Of a DNA stretch of 55,974 nucleotides, positions 26,246 through 37,304 are shown piece after piece. Both the position numbers and the translations under genes were made by a program. The stretch is from the NCBI RefSeq assembly GCF_900177275.1, contig NZ_FXAG01000027.1, positions 1 through 55,974 of the forward strand, written 5' to 3'. The notes beneath the pieces were generated by a model. That model ran no database searches. It was not told the origin of the DNA and saw only the letters and a list, made by a program, of their open reading frames with translations. This stretch comes from Pseudogulbenkiania subflava DSM 22618 (GTDB lineage: Bacteria > Pseudomonadota > Gammaproteobacteria > Burkholderiales > Chromobacteriaceae). Position 1 is the first letter of the stretch; every line of letters starts with the position of its first letter.

Positions 26246-28840
26246 GTGCCGTCGCCCTCGCGCCTGTTGTGCTCCGCCTGGTCGCAGCCGATCCGCACCC
26301 GGCTGCAGGCGGCGTTCGTGGTGATGTTCGTGTTGATGCTGGCGGTGACCCTGGTCGGCGTCAGCGGCATGCGCACCACGCTCGCCACCCTCACCGGCTT
26401 TCGCGAGGAGGTGATGCCGGAGCTGGCGCGCGTGCTGGAGCTGGCGGAAAAAGTGTCGCAGGTAGCCGCCATCGCCCCCAACCTGGCCGACAGCTACGCC
26501 CCCGACACCCTGCCCGACGACGTCGAGCGGCTGCAGGTGCTGATGGGCGACATCCAGCGCCTGTCGCTGGCGCTGCCGCCGCAGGCCGACCGCCGCCTCG
26601 AGGTCAGCAGCATGCTGGACGGCTCGGAACGCGACCTGGAACAACTGCTGCTGCTCTCGGGCGACAAGCGCCAGCAGCAGCAACAGCTCGACGCCTACCG
26701 CCTCCGCCTCGACCACCTGCTCGACCAGCTGGGCACCGGCCAGGCCAGCCCGGTTCACCGGGCACCGACGCTGCTGCCGTTGTGGCACACGCTGCAGGCG
26801 GTACCGCTGGCGCGCGATCGCGCCGCGCTGGGTGTGCTGGAAGCCGATGCCGAAGCGCTGCTCGCGGCAATGCAGCGGCGCGGCGAGCTGCGCGCCCTGC
26901 CGCCGTGGCTCGCCGCCGAGCTGGACGTGATCTGCAGCGCGCCGCAGAACCTGTTCGAGCGGCGCCGCCAGGTGCTCCAGACCGACGGGCGCATGGCGAC
27001 GCTGCTGCAGCTCTACCGCAGCAATGCCGAACAGCTCAGCCGACGCACCGCCGCCTACGTGCAGGAACTGCGCGCGCTGGCCGACAACCGCAGCCGCGCC
27101 GTGCAGGTCGCCATCCGCTCCGGCATCAGCGGGCTCACCGTGCTGGCCGCGGTCGGCGTGCTGGTGGCGCTGCTGGCGGCGGGCTACGTGCGGCGCGTGG
27201 CGCAGCAGATGCAGTCGATCTCGCGCGTGATGAGCCGGCTCGCCGCCGGCGACACCGCGCAGGCCACGCCGGCCACCGAGCGCGCCGACGAGATCGGCGA
27301 GCTGGCGCGGGCGTTCCAGGTGTTCCGCGACAACCTGTTGGAAAAGCAGCGCCTGACACAGGGGCTGGAAGCGCAGCGCCGCCTGCTGCAGACGGTGTTC
27401 GCCAGCATGAACGACGGCCTCTCGGTGTACGACGCCGACGGCGCGCTGATGGTGTGGAATCCGCAGTTTCCGGCCCTGCTCGGCATCGACCCGGCGCACC
27501 TCCGCAGCGGCCTGCCCTACCCCGCGCTGCGCACCGCCATGCCGGCCGGCACGCGCTGGCAGGCGGTGGCGGCCGACACCGCGGCGCACACCGCCGACGG
27601 CCGCGAGCGCATCGCCAGTGCCGCCGAGCTGCACCTGCCCGACGGCCGCGTGCTGGAATTCCGCAGCCGCGCCATGCCGGAAGGCGGCTGGGTGGCGGTA
27701 TGCCGCGACGTCTCGGCCCGGCGCGCCGCCGAGGCGCAGCTGCAGCAGATGCAGAAGATGGAAGTGCTGGGCCAGCTCACCGGCGGCGTGGCGCACGACT
27801 TCAACAACTTCCTGGTGGCCATCCTCGGCAACCTGGAACTGCTAGAACAGCGCCCCGACCTGCCCGAGGACGCGCGCCGCCGGCTGGAGCGCGCCCACGG
27901 CGCCGCCAACAAGGCGGCGGCACTGACGCGCCGGCTGCTGGCCTTCGCTCGGCGCCAGCCACTGACGCCGGAAATCGTCGACCTCGACGACATGCTGCAG
28001 GAAATGCTCGACCTGATCGAATACAGTGTCGGCGACGGCATCGCCGTCACGGTGGACGCCGAGCCGGGGCTCGTCGTCTGCGTCGACCGCGGCCAGCTCG
28101 AGAACGCCGTGCTCAACCTGGCGCTCAACGCGGCGCAGGCGATGCCGGACGGCGGCCGGCTCGACATCGTCGCGCGGCGCGAGGAGAGCGCCACGCCGCT
28201 ATCCGGCCCGGCGCTGCGTCTGGAGGTGCGCGACAACGGCCGAGGCATCCCGCCCGAGGTGCTGCCGCGCGTGCTGGAGCCGTTCTTCACCACCAAGGAA
28301 CAGGGCAAGGGCAGCGGGCTCGGCCTGTCCATCGTGTACGGCTTCCTGCGCCAGAGCGGCGGCGACGTCGGCATCGACAGCACCCCGGGCCACGGCACCA
28401 CGATCTCGCTGTGGCTGCCGCCCGCAGCGCCGCACTGCGCGCTCGCACACGGCCCGGCCGTCCTGCCCGCCACGCTGCCGGCGCGCCGCGTGCTGCTGGT
28501 GGACGACGACGCCGACGTGCGCGACACCGCGCTGGCGCTGCTGCAGCAACTGGGCGCCACGGTGCACGCGGTGGCCGGCGAGGCGGCGGCGCTGGCCTGG
28601 CTCGCCGCCGGCGGCGAGGCCGAGCTGGTGCTGTCGGACGTGATGCTGGGCGACGGCGGCGACGGCGTGCGCCTCTACCGCCGCCTGCAGCAGGAGCGGC
28701 CCGGCCTGGCGGTGGTGCTGACCTCCGGCCTGCCGCCGGAATACCACGCCCGGCGCAGCGACTGGCCGGCCGGCGCGCCGTTCCTGGCCAAACCCTACAC
28801 ACTGCCGGAGCTGGCGCGCCTGCTGGGCGGGAATGGCTAA
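26246..28840 (+). CDS. Hybrid sensor histidine kinase with C-terminal receiver
   Basis: This 864-residue inner-membrane kinase has a membrane helix at about 17-40, a long helical periplasmic sensor (about 41-295), a second helix, HAMP, a PAS domain (FASMNDGLSVYDADGALMVW), and a dimerisation domain with phospho-acceptor His517 in GGVAHDFNN. An HATPase domain (DNGRGIPPEVLPRVLEPFFT, GSGLGLSIVYG) follows, then a C-terminal receiver with Asp798 in LVLSDVMLG. The start is uncertain: GTG at 26246 with GAGG 6 nt upstream is preferred, and a TTG at 26234 overlaps the regulator stop. The periplasmic part resembles TorS-type sensors, which often work with a binding protein; aglE next door could serve. 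Confidence 0.88.
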   Translation: MPSPSRLLCSAWSQPIRTRLQAAFVVMFVLMLAVTLVGVSGMRTTLATLTGFREEVMPELARVLELAEKVSQVAAIAPNLADSYAPDTLPDDVERLQVLMGDIQRLSLALPPQADRRLEVSSMLDGSERDLEQLLLLSGDKRQQQQQLDAYRLRLDHLLDQLGTGQASPVHRAPTLLPLWHTLQAVPLARDRAALGVLEADAEALLAAMQRRGELRALPPWLAAELDVICSAPQNLFERRRQVLQTDGRMATLLQLYRSNAEQLSRRTAAYVQELRALADNRSRAVQVAIRSGISGLTVLAAVGVLVALLAAGYVRRVAQQMQSISRVMSRLAAGDTAQATPATERADEIGELARAFQVFRDNLLEKQRLTQGLEAQRRLLQTVFASMNDGLSVYDADGALMVWNPQFPALLGIDPAHLRSGLPYPALRTAMPAGTRWQAVAADTAAHTADGRERIASAAELHLPDGRVLEFRSRAMPEGGWVAVCRDVSARRAAEAQLQQMQKMEVLGQLTGGVAHDFNNFLVAILGNLELLEQRPDLPEDARRRLERAHGAANKAAALTRRLLAFARRQPLTPEIVDLDDMLQEMLDLIEYSVGDGIAVTVDAEPGLVVCVDRGQLENAVLNLALNAAQAMPDGGRLDIVARREESATPLSGPALRLEVRDNGRGIPPEVLPRVLEPFFTTKEQGKGSGLGLSIVYGFLRQSGGDVGIDSTPGHGTTISLWLPPAAPHCALAHGPAVLPATLPARRVLLVDDDADVRDTALALLQQLGATVHAVAGEAAALAWLAAGGEAELVLSDVMLGDGGDGVRLYRRLQQERPGLAVVLTSGLPPEYHARRSDWPAGAPFLAKPYTLPELARLLGGNG

Positions 28841-29025
28841 CACGCCCCCAGCTTGGCCGACGCCCTCACACCGGCCATTGTTGCAATTGTTAACGAAGCC
28901 ACTCGGGAGATGAAATTTGCCATTAACGCCGCCGCGTTTAGATGGGTACAGGGCATCGTGACGCCACCGCCGCCACACACCGGCAGGCTCCACGATACCG
29001 ACCACACAACGAGGAGAGACCCGTC

Positions 29026-30297
29026 ATGAAGATCGCGTTGATGAGCGCCGCCGCCGTGCTGGCGCTGGCCGGCACCGCCGAAGCCGCCACCCTGAAGATT
29101 TCCTGCGGCGCCGTGGGCCAGGAACTGGAACTGTGCAAGCAATCGGTGGCCGAATGGGCCCGCAAGACCGGCAACGAAGTCCAGGTAGTGGCCACGCCGA
29201 ACGATTCCAACGAACGCCTGGCGCTGTACCAGCAGATTCTCGGCAGCGGCTCGGACAAGATCGACGTGATGCAGATTGACGTGGTGTGGCCGGGCATCCT
29301 CGCCAGCCACCTGGCCGACCTGAAACCGCTCGCGGGCGGCGCCGAGAAGGCCCACTTCGCCGGCATCGTCGCCAACAACACCGTCGGCGGCCGCCTGGTG
29401 GCCATGCCGTGGTTCACCGACGCCGGCCTGCTCTACTACCGCAAGGACCTGCTGGCCAAGTACAAGCTGGCGCCGCCGAAGACCTGGGAAGAACTGGCCA
29501 CCGCCGCCAAGAAGGTGCAGGACGGCGAGCGCGCCGCCGGCAACGACAAGATGTGGGGCTACGTGTGGCAGGGCCGCGCCTATGAAGGGCTGTCCTGCGA
29601 CGCGCTGGAATGGATCGTCAGCTACCAGGGCGGCAGCGTGATCGACAGCGCCAGTGGCAAGCCCTCGATCAACAACCCCGGTGCTGTCAAAGCGCTGGAG
29701 ACCGCCGCCAGCTGGATCGGCGGCATCACCCCGAAAGCGGTGCTGAACTATGGCGAGGAAGAAGCGCGCGGCGTGTTCCAGGCGGGCAACGCAGTGTTCA
29801 TGCGCAACTGGCCGTACGCCTGGGCCCTCAGTCAGAAGGCCGACAGCGCGGTGAAGGACAAGGTCGGCGTGATGGCCCTGCCCAAGGGCGGCACCAACGG
29901 CCGCAACGCCGCCACGCTAGGCGGCTGGCAGCTCGCCGTCTCCAAGTACTCCAAGAACCAGAAGCTCGCCGCCGAACTGGTGATGTATCTCACCAGCAGC
30001 GAAGTGCAGAAGCAGCGCGCCATCCAGGGCGCCTACAACCCCACCATCGGCGCGCTCTACAGCGACAAGGAAGTGCTGCAGGCCAACCCGTTCATGGGCA
30101 ACCTGTACACCACCTTCACCAGCGCCATCGCCCGCCCGTCCTCGGTCAGCGGCAACCGCTACAACCAGGTCAGCAACCAGTTCTGGAACGCCACCCATGA
30201 CGTGCTGTCCGGCAAGTCCGACGCCAAGTCGGCGCTGACGGCGCTCAACGCCTCGCTCAAGCGCCTGGCGCCGGCCGGCTTCGTCGCCGCCAAGTAA
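29026..30297 (+). CDS. aglE: ABC transporter substrate-binding protein, alpha-glucoside type
   Basis: This 423-residue periplasmic protein has a signal peptide MKIALMSAAAVLALAGTAEA cut before ATLKISC. The body is of the MalE/UgpB extracellular-binding family 1 type (QIDVVWPGILASHLADLKPL, YRKDLLAKYKLAPPKTWEEL, GYVWQGRAYEGLSCDALEWI). It heads a cluster in the order binding protein, permease, permease, GH13 enzyme, ATPase, the order known for aglEFGAK of Sinorhizobium meliloti. The symbol follows that synteny; trehalose or maltose are alternative ligands. GAGGAGA precedes the ATG. Confidence 0.85.
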   Translation: MKIALMSAAAVLALAGTAEAATLKISCGAVGQELELCKQSVAEWARKTGNEVQVVATPNDSNERLALYQQILGSGSDKIDVMQIDVVWPGILASHLADLKPLAGGAEKAHFAGIVANNTVGGRLVAMPWFTDAGLLYYRKDLLAKYKLAPPKTWEELATAAKKVQDGERAAGNDKMWGYVWQGRAYEGLSCDALEWIVSYQGGSVIDSASGKPSINNPGAVKALETAASWIGGITPKAVLNYGEEEARGVFQAGNAVFMRNWPYAWALSQKADSAVKDKVGVMALPKGGTNGRNAATLGGWQLAVSKYSKNQKLAAELVMYLTSSEVQKQRAIQGAYNPTIGALYSDKEVLQANPFMGNLYTTFTSAIARPSSVSGNRYNQVSNQFWNATHDVLSGKSDAKSALTALNASLKRLAPAGFVAAK

Positions 30298-30320
30298 TTC
30301 TCCTGCTTGCCCGGATACAA

Positions 30321-30343
30321 CGCCCCTCTTCATGAGGGGGGCG
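30321..30343 (+). terminator. Intercistronic hairpin after the binding-protein gene
   Basis: CGCCCCTC-TTCAT-GAGGGGGGCG is followed after a few bases by TTTCTTTTCC, 24 bp past the aglE stop. A partial terminator or mRNA-stabilising hairpin here would keep binding-protein mRNA in excess over permease mRNA, as is common in sugar ABC operons. Confidence 0.6.
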
Positions 30344-30368
30344 CGGGCCCTTTCTTTTCCAAAAAGCA

Positions 30369-30468
30369 TGAGAAGCGAAAACGCGAAGGCAAGTGAGCGG
30401 GGCCGCAGACAGTACACGCGGTACGGCCAGGCCCTGCGTAACGCGGCCGACAAAGTTAGCGCTTCTCA
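30369..30468. repeat. Short 100-bp fold-back element between aglE and aglF
   Basis: The ends are a perfect inverted repeat, TGAGAAGCG (30369-30377) and CGCTTCTCA (30460-30468). An internal GTACACGCGGTAC palindrome and GGCC-rich arms lie between them. No coding frame is convincing. It may be a remnant of the small-element families in this window, but the sequence is not clearly the same. Confidence 0.5.
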
Positions 30469-30500
30469 GGCGCATTGGAATTGCTCTCGGAGTGTCTCCC

Positions 30501-31445
<945 letters not shown>

Positions 31446-31446
31446 G

Positions 31447-32277
31447 ATGAAACGCATCGAATTCACCGACGTTCTGTACTGGCTGGCCGTGCCGCCGGTG
31501 CTGGGCTTCGCGCTATTCCCCTTCGTCTACGCCATCGCCAGCTCGTTCAAGCAGGGCAATGCCCTGTTCTCCAGCGACTTCTGGCCCAAGACCTGGTCGC
31601 TCGCCAACTACGCCGGCGTGTTCGCCGAGCAGCCGTTCGGCCAGAACCTGCTCAACTCGGTGCTGGTGGCGGGCGGCGTGGTGGCGCTGTCGCTGACCGT
31701 CTCGCTGCTGGCCGCCTACGCCCTGGGCCGGGTCAGCTTCCGTGGTCGCGGCGTGCTGATGATGACCATTCTCGGCGTGTCGATGTTTCCGCAGGTGGCC
31801 ATCCTCTCCGGCCTGTTCGAGCTGATCTCGGCGCTTGGCCTCTACGACAGCCTGTGGGCGCTGGTGCTGTCCGACCTGATCTTCACCCTGCCGTTCACGG
31901 TGTGGGTGCTGGTGACCTTCATGCGCGAACTGCCCAAGGAGCTGGAAGAAGCCGCGCTGATGGACGGCGCCGGCGTACTCACGGTGATCTTCCGCATCTT
32001 CCTGCCGCTGCTGTGGCCGGCGGTGGCGGCCACCTCGCTGCTCGCCTTCATCGCGGCGTGGAACGAGTTCCTGTTCGCGCTCACCTTCACGCTGTCGGGC
32101 GAGCAGCGCACCGTCCCGGTGGCCATCGCGCTGATTTCCGGCGCCAGCAGTTACGAATTGCCGTGGGGCAACATCATGGCGGCGTCGGTGATCGTCACCC
32201 TGCCGCTGATCGCTCTCGTGCTGATATTCCAGCGCCACATCGTGTCCGGGCTCACTGCCGGGGCCGTCAAAGGTTGA
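31447..32277 (+). CDS. aglG: Sugar ABC transporter permease, MalG/AglG type
   Basis: This 276-residue permease has six predicted helices and an EAA loop, EEAALMDGAGVLTVIFRIFL, typical of MalG partners. TSLLAFIAAWNEFLFALTFT and the C-terminal QRHIVSGLTAGAVKG are family features. It starts one base after the aglF stop. Its TGA stop is immediately followed by a 140-bp inverted-repeat element, after which the GH13 gene begins. Confidence 0.9.
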   Translation: MKRIEFTDVLYWLAVPPVLGFALFPFVYAIASSFKQGNALFSSDFWPKTWSLANYAGVFAEQPFGQNLLNSVLVAGGVVALSLTVSLLAAYALGRVSFRGRGVLMMTILGVSMFPQVAILSGLFELISALGLYDSLWALVLSDLIFTLPFTVWVLVTFMRELPKELEEAALMDGAGVLTVIFRIFLPLLWPAVAATSLLAFIAAWNEFLFALTFTLSGEQRTVPVAIALISGASSYELPWGNIMAASVIVTLPLIALVLIFQRHIVSGLTAGAVKG

Positions 32278-32417
32278 ACACGTTCCCAGGAATGGCTGCG
32301 CATCCTGATGGCGTCGTTACATCCGTGCTCAGGTCCTCATGTACCACTCGTACATTCCGGCCCCTGCGCGCGGCGCGCCTCGCCCTCAGGCCGCTCGCTG
32401 CTTCCTGAAACCGCGTC
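32278..32417 (-). mobile_element. MITE-like element, family 1, diverged short copy D
   Basis: This 140-bp element is flanked by TTGA on both sides (32274-32277 and 32418-32421); the left TTGA contains the aglG stop codon. It is related to copy B in the same orientation: GCTGCGCATCCTGAT, then TCCTCATGTACCACTCGTAC and ATTCCGG, then CCTCAGGCCGCTCGC, then CCTGAAA near the right end. The central hairpin is missing. It separates aglG from the ribosome site of aglA. Confidence 0.7.
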
Positions 32418-32432
32418 TTGAGGAGACCGACG

Positions 32433-35206
<2,774 letters not shown>

Positions 35207-35385
35207 GAGCCGCTAACAGAACCCTCTTGGCGTCGTGCGCTCGCGTGCGAATCTCTCGCAGAGATTCGCCCAGCAAGCACTTGCCGTACTACTTGCATGT
35301 AGCTTCGCAGAAACTTCGGCGACGCCTCGTTTTCTGCGGCCGCGCGCCTAGCCAAGATCGTTGCACTGGGTTTTGTTAGCGACTC
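35207..35385 (+). mobile_element. MITE-like element, family 2, copy B
   Basis: This 179-bp element has ends GAGCCGCTAACAGAACCC and, inverted, GAGTCGCTAACAAAACCC, flanked by TGA on each side (35204-35206 and 35386-35388). The left TGA is the aglK stop codon. It matches 22551-22781, with the internal fold-back shortened by about 50 bp. No transposase frame. Confidence 0.88.
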
Positions 35386-35400
35386 TGAATCACCAACAAG

Positions 35401-35456
35401 CAAAAAAACCGGCGGCACTCCCTTACCCATTGCACGGCAAGGGAGGCTGACCGCCG
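35401..35456 (-). terminator. Terminator-shaped hairpin upstream of the porin, minus orientation
   Basis: CGGCGG (35410-35415) pairs with CCGCCG (35451-35456) and CTCCCTT (35418-35424) with AAGGGAG (35439-35445). The T7 tract lies on the minus strand, so it would stop leftward, antisense transcription. On the plus strand it may simply be a structured 5' leader of the porin mRNA. The role is uncertain. Confidence 0.4.
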
Positions 35457-35486
35457 TTCATCACCAAGCAGAGAGGGAATGGAGAA

Positions 35487-36506
35487 ATGAAACTGAATTA
35501 CCTGATCGTGGCACTGGCCGGTCTGTCTGCCGTTGCGCACGCCGACGTCAGCCTCATCGGCAAGATGGAAGGCGGCCTGCAACGCAAGAGCAACGTCGAC
35601 GGCACCCATGTGAACGGCGTCAAGGACTTCGGCTCGGAAATCGACTTCATCGGCAGCGAGGACCTCGGCGACGGCATGAAGGCGATCTGGCAGATGAACA
35701 ACAACGTGCATCTGGACGGCGGCCAGTCCGGTGACACCTTCGCCTCCGGCGACACCTTCGTCGGCCTCTCCGGCGCGTTCGGCGCCGTCAAGCTCGGCCA
35801 CGGCGTCAACGCCTACGGCGACAACTACTACGGCGCCAACTTCTACGACGTCGGCGACCACGGCGCGGATCGCGGCATCGGCGGCGTGCTGGGGCTGGGC
35901 GACGCCGGCGGCCAGAAGGGGGCGATCAAGTACGAAACGCCGAAATTCGGCCAGTTCAACGCCGCGGCCAGCTGGGCGGCCGGGGAAAAAGGCAACGGCA
36001 GCCAGGCCGGCAACGCCTGGGCGCTCGGGGGTAACTTCGAGGGTGCCAACTACGGCCTGCACGCCGGCTACAGCCGCCAGGACCTGGTCAACGGCGCGGC
36101 CGGGGCCTACAGCGCCGTCGGCCACGCCACCGACTGGGTGATGGCCGGCAAGCTGACGCCGTTTGCCGGGCTGACCGTGGGTGTGGAATACAACCACGCT
36201 ACACTGTCGGCCACGGCCGGCGCCCTGACCGGCACCTCCCTGGTGGTGCCGGCCGATCCGGCCGCCATGAAGAGCCTGGCGCTGCACGCCGAATACAAGC
36301 CGGACCGCTTCGCGCTGCGCCTCTCGCTCACCCACACCGACAACTACAAGTACGTTGCCGACCAGAAGCGCACCGAGTACGTGCTGGGCACCAGCTACAA
36401 CCTGTCCAAGCGCACCGCGCTGCTCGCCGAATACCTGCACAGCAAGGTAAACAACGACGCCCATGCCAGCAGCGAGCTGGTGATCGGCATGCACACCGAG
36501 TTCTAA
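35487..36506 (+). CDS. Gram-negative general porin
   Basis: This 339-residue outer-membrane beta-barrel has a signal peptide MKLNYLIVALAGLSAVAHA cut before DVSLIGK. The barrel has the alternating pattern of the betaproteobacterial trimeric porins (SEIDFIGSEDLGDGMKAIWQ, SGDTFVGLSGAFGAVKLG) and a C-terminal phenylalanine (HTEF) needed for BAM insertion. It follows the agl operon, and may help sugars cross the outer membrane, but it looks like a general porin, not a LamB maltoporin. Its TAA stop codon is the target duplication of a family 1 element. Confidence 0.92.
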   Translation: MKLNYLIVALAGLSAVAHADVSLIGKMEGGLQRKSNVDGTHVNGVKDFGSEIDFIGSEDLGDGMKAIWQMNNNVHLDGGQSGDTFASGDTFVGLSGAFGAVKLGHGVNAYGDNYYGANFYDVGDHGADRGIGGVLGLGDAGGQKGAIKYETPKFGQFNAAASWAAGEKGNGSQAGNAWALGGNFEGANYGLHAGYSRQDLVNGAAGAYSAVGHATDWVMAGKLTPFAGLTVGVEYNHATLSATAGALTGTSLVVPADPAAMKSLALHAEYKPDRFALRLSLTHTDNYKYVADQKRTEYVLGTSYNLSKRTALLAEYLHSKVNNDAHASSELVIGMHTEF

Positions 36507-36706
36507 GAACCTGTTCACGGTCTGTCGCGAGCAGCCCTCAGTGGGGTGAAGAGCAGCGCAGGAACCGGAATGGACTGGAGTGCATGAGGATTCCTGATCG
36601 CTGGGCCAATCTCTGCGTGCCAATCTTCGATTGGCTCAGCGATAGATTGGCACACAGGGCACATGCGCCCCGATCAGGGATGCGCAGCAAGATCGGGAAC
36701 AGGTTC
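36507..36706 (+). mobile_element. MITE-like element, family 1, copy C
   Basis: This 200-bp element has terminal repeats GAACCTGTTC and GAACAGGTTC. The flanks are TAA on both sides (36504-36506 and 36707-36709); the left TAA is the porin stop codon. It is in the same orientation as copy A and nearly identical to it through the central hairpin (TGCCAATCTTCGATTGGCTC). It sits between the porin gene and its terminator. Confidence 0.92.
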
Positions 36707-36722
36707 TAAGCGCACGATAACC

Positions 36723-36745
36723 CGGCCGCCCCCTGCGGCCGTTTT
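36723..36745 (+). terminator. Probable terminator of the porin gene
   Basis: CGGCCGC-CCCCT-GCGGCCG is followed by TTTT. It lies 216 bp after the porin stop because the family 1 element lies between them. Confidence 0.7.
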
Positions 36746-36939
36746 CCCCTCCCCGTCACACTCCCAGCTGGCGCGACACCATGAGAGGCCTCCTTCACAA
36801 TCTCTCCCTGATTTGGCAGAAAATCGGGTCAATAATGAGAATGGCTCTCGGGGCACCGGATAATCTACGCCGTCCGCCGCTCATGGCGTCACGGCGTGTC
36901 TTGCGCCCGATGGCCGTCACAACAACAAGGAGTCCGATC

Positions 36940-37176
36940 ATGATCAGGTATGTATCAGCCGCCCTCGTCTCCGCCGCCCTGCTCGCCGGGCCGGCACTGG
37001 CCGCCAGCCCGGCCCAGCCGCAGCAAGAACAGGGCAAACCCGCCACCAGCCTGCAACAGGCTACCGAGATCTACATTTCGACCAAGCTGGATTGCGACAA
37101 CATGAGCCAATACCGCAAGGACCTGTGCCTGCGCGATGCCGAGGAAAAATACCAGCAAGCCAAACAAGCCGGCTAA
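36940..37176 (+). CDS. Small secreted protein of unknown function
   Basis: This 78-residue protein has a clear Sec signal (MIRYVSAALVSAALLAGPALA, cut before ASPAQ). The mature chain of about 57 residues is Gln/Lys-rich with two cysteines (KLDCDNMSQYRKDLCLRDAE) that could form a disulfide in the periplasm. AAGGAG precedes the ATG at 36940; the open frame upstream to 36781 has no comparable start. I do not recognise the family. Confidence 0.75.
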   Translation: MIRYVSAALVSAALLAGPALAASPAQPQQEQGKPATSLQQATEIYISTKLDCDNMSQYRKDLCLRDAEEKYQQAKQAG

Positions 37177-37304
37177 ACGCCGCTTGCCCGTGACGAGCGC
37201 CGTGGAGCTGCGCCGGCGTCCTGCGCCGATGGAATAGCTGCCCGCACGGCGCCCGGCCATCCCCCGCAACCCCACTCCCCGCCTCCAGCCCGCCCTTGTT
37301 CCGT

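Noticed and set aside
26204-27796. 530-codon minus-strand frame opposite the histidine kinase
   Set aside because: His/Arg/Gln-rich shadow; the plus strand has all kinase motifs.
28841-29025. A sigma-70 promoter for aglE (TTGCCA … TAGATG)
   Set aside because: The -10 match is poor and the spacing is ambiguous, so no site is claimed although a promoter is expected here.
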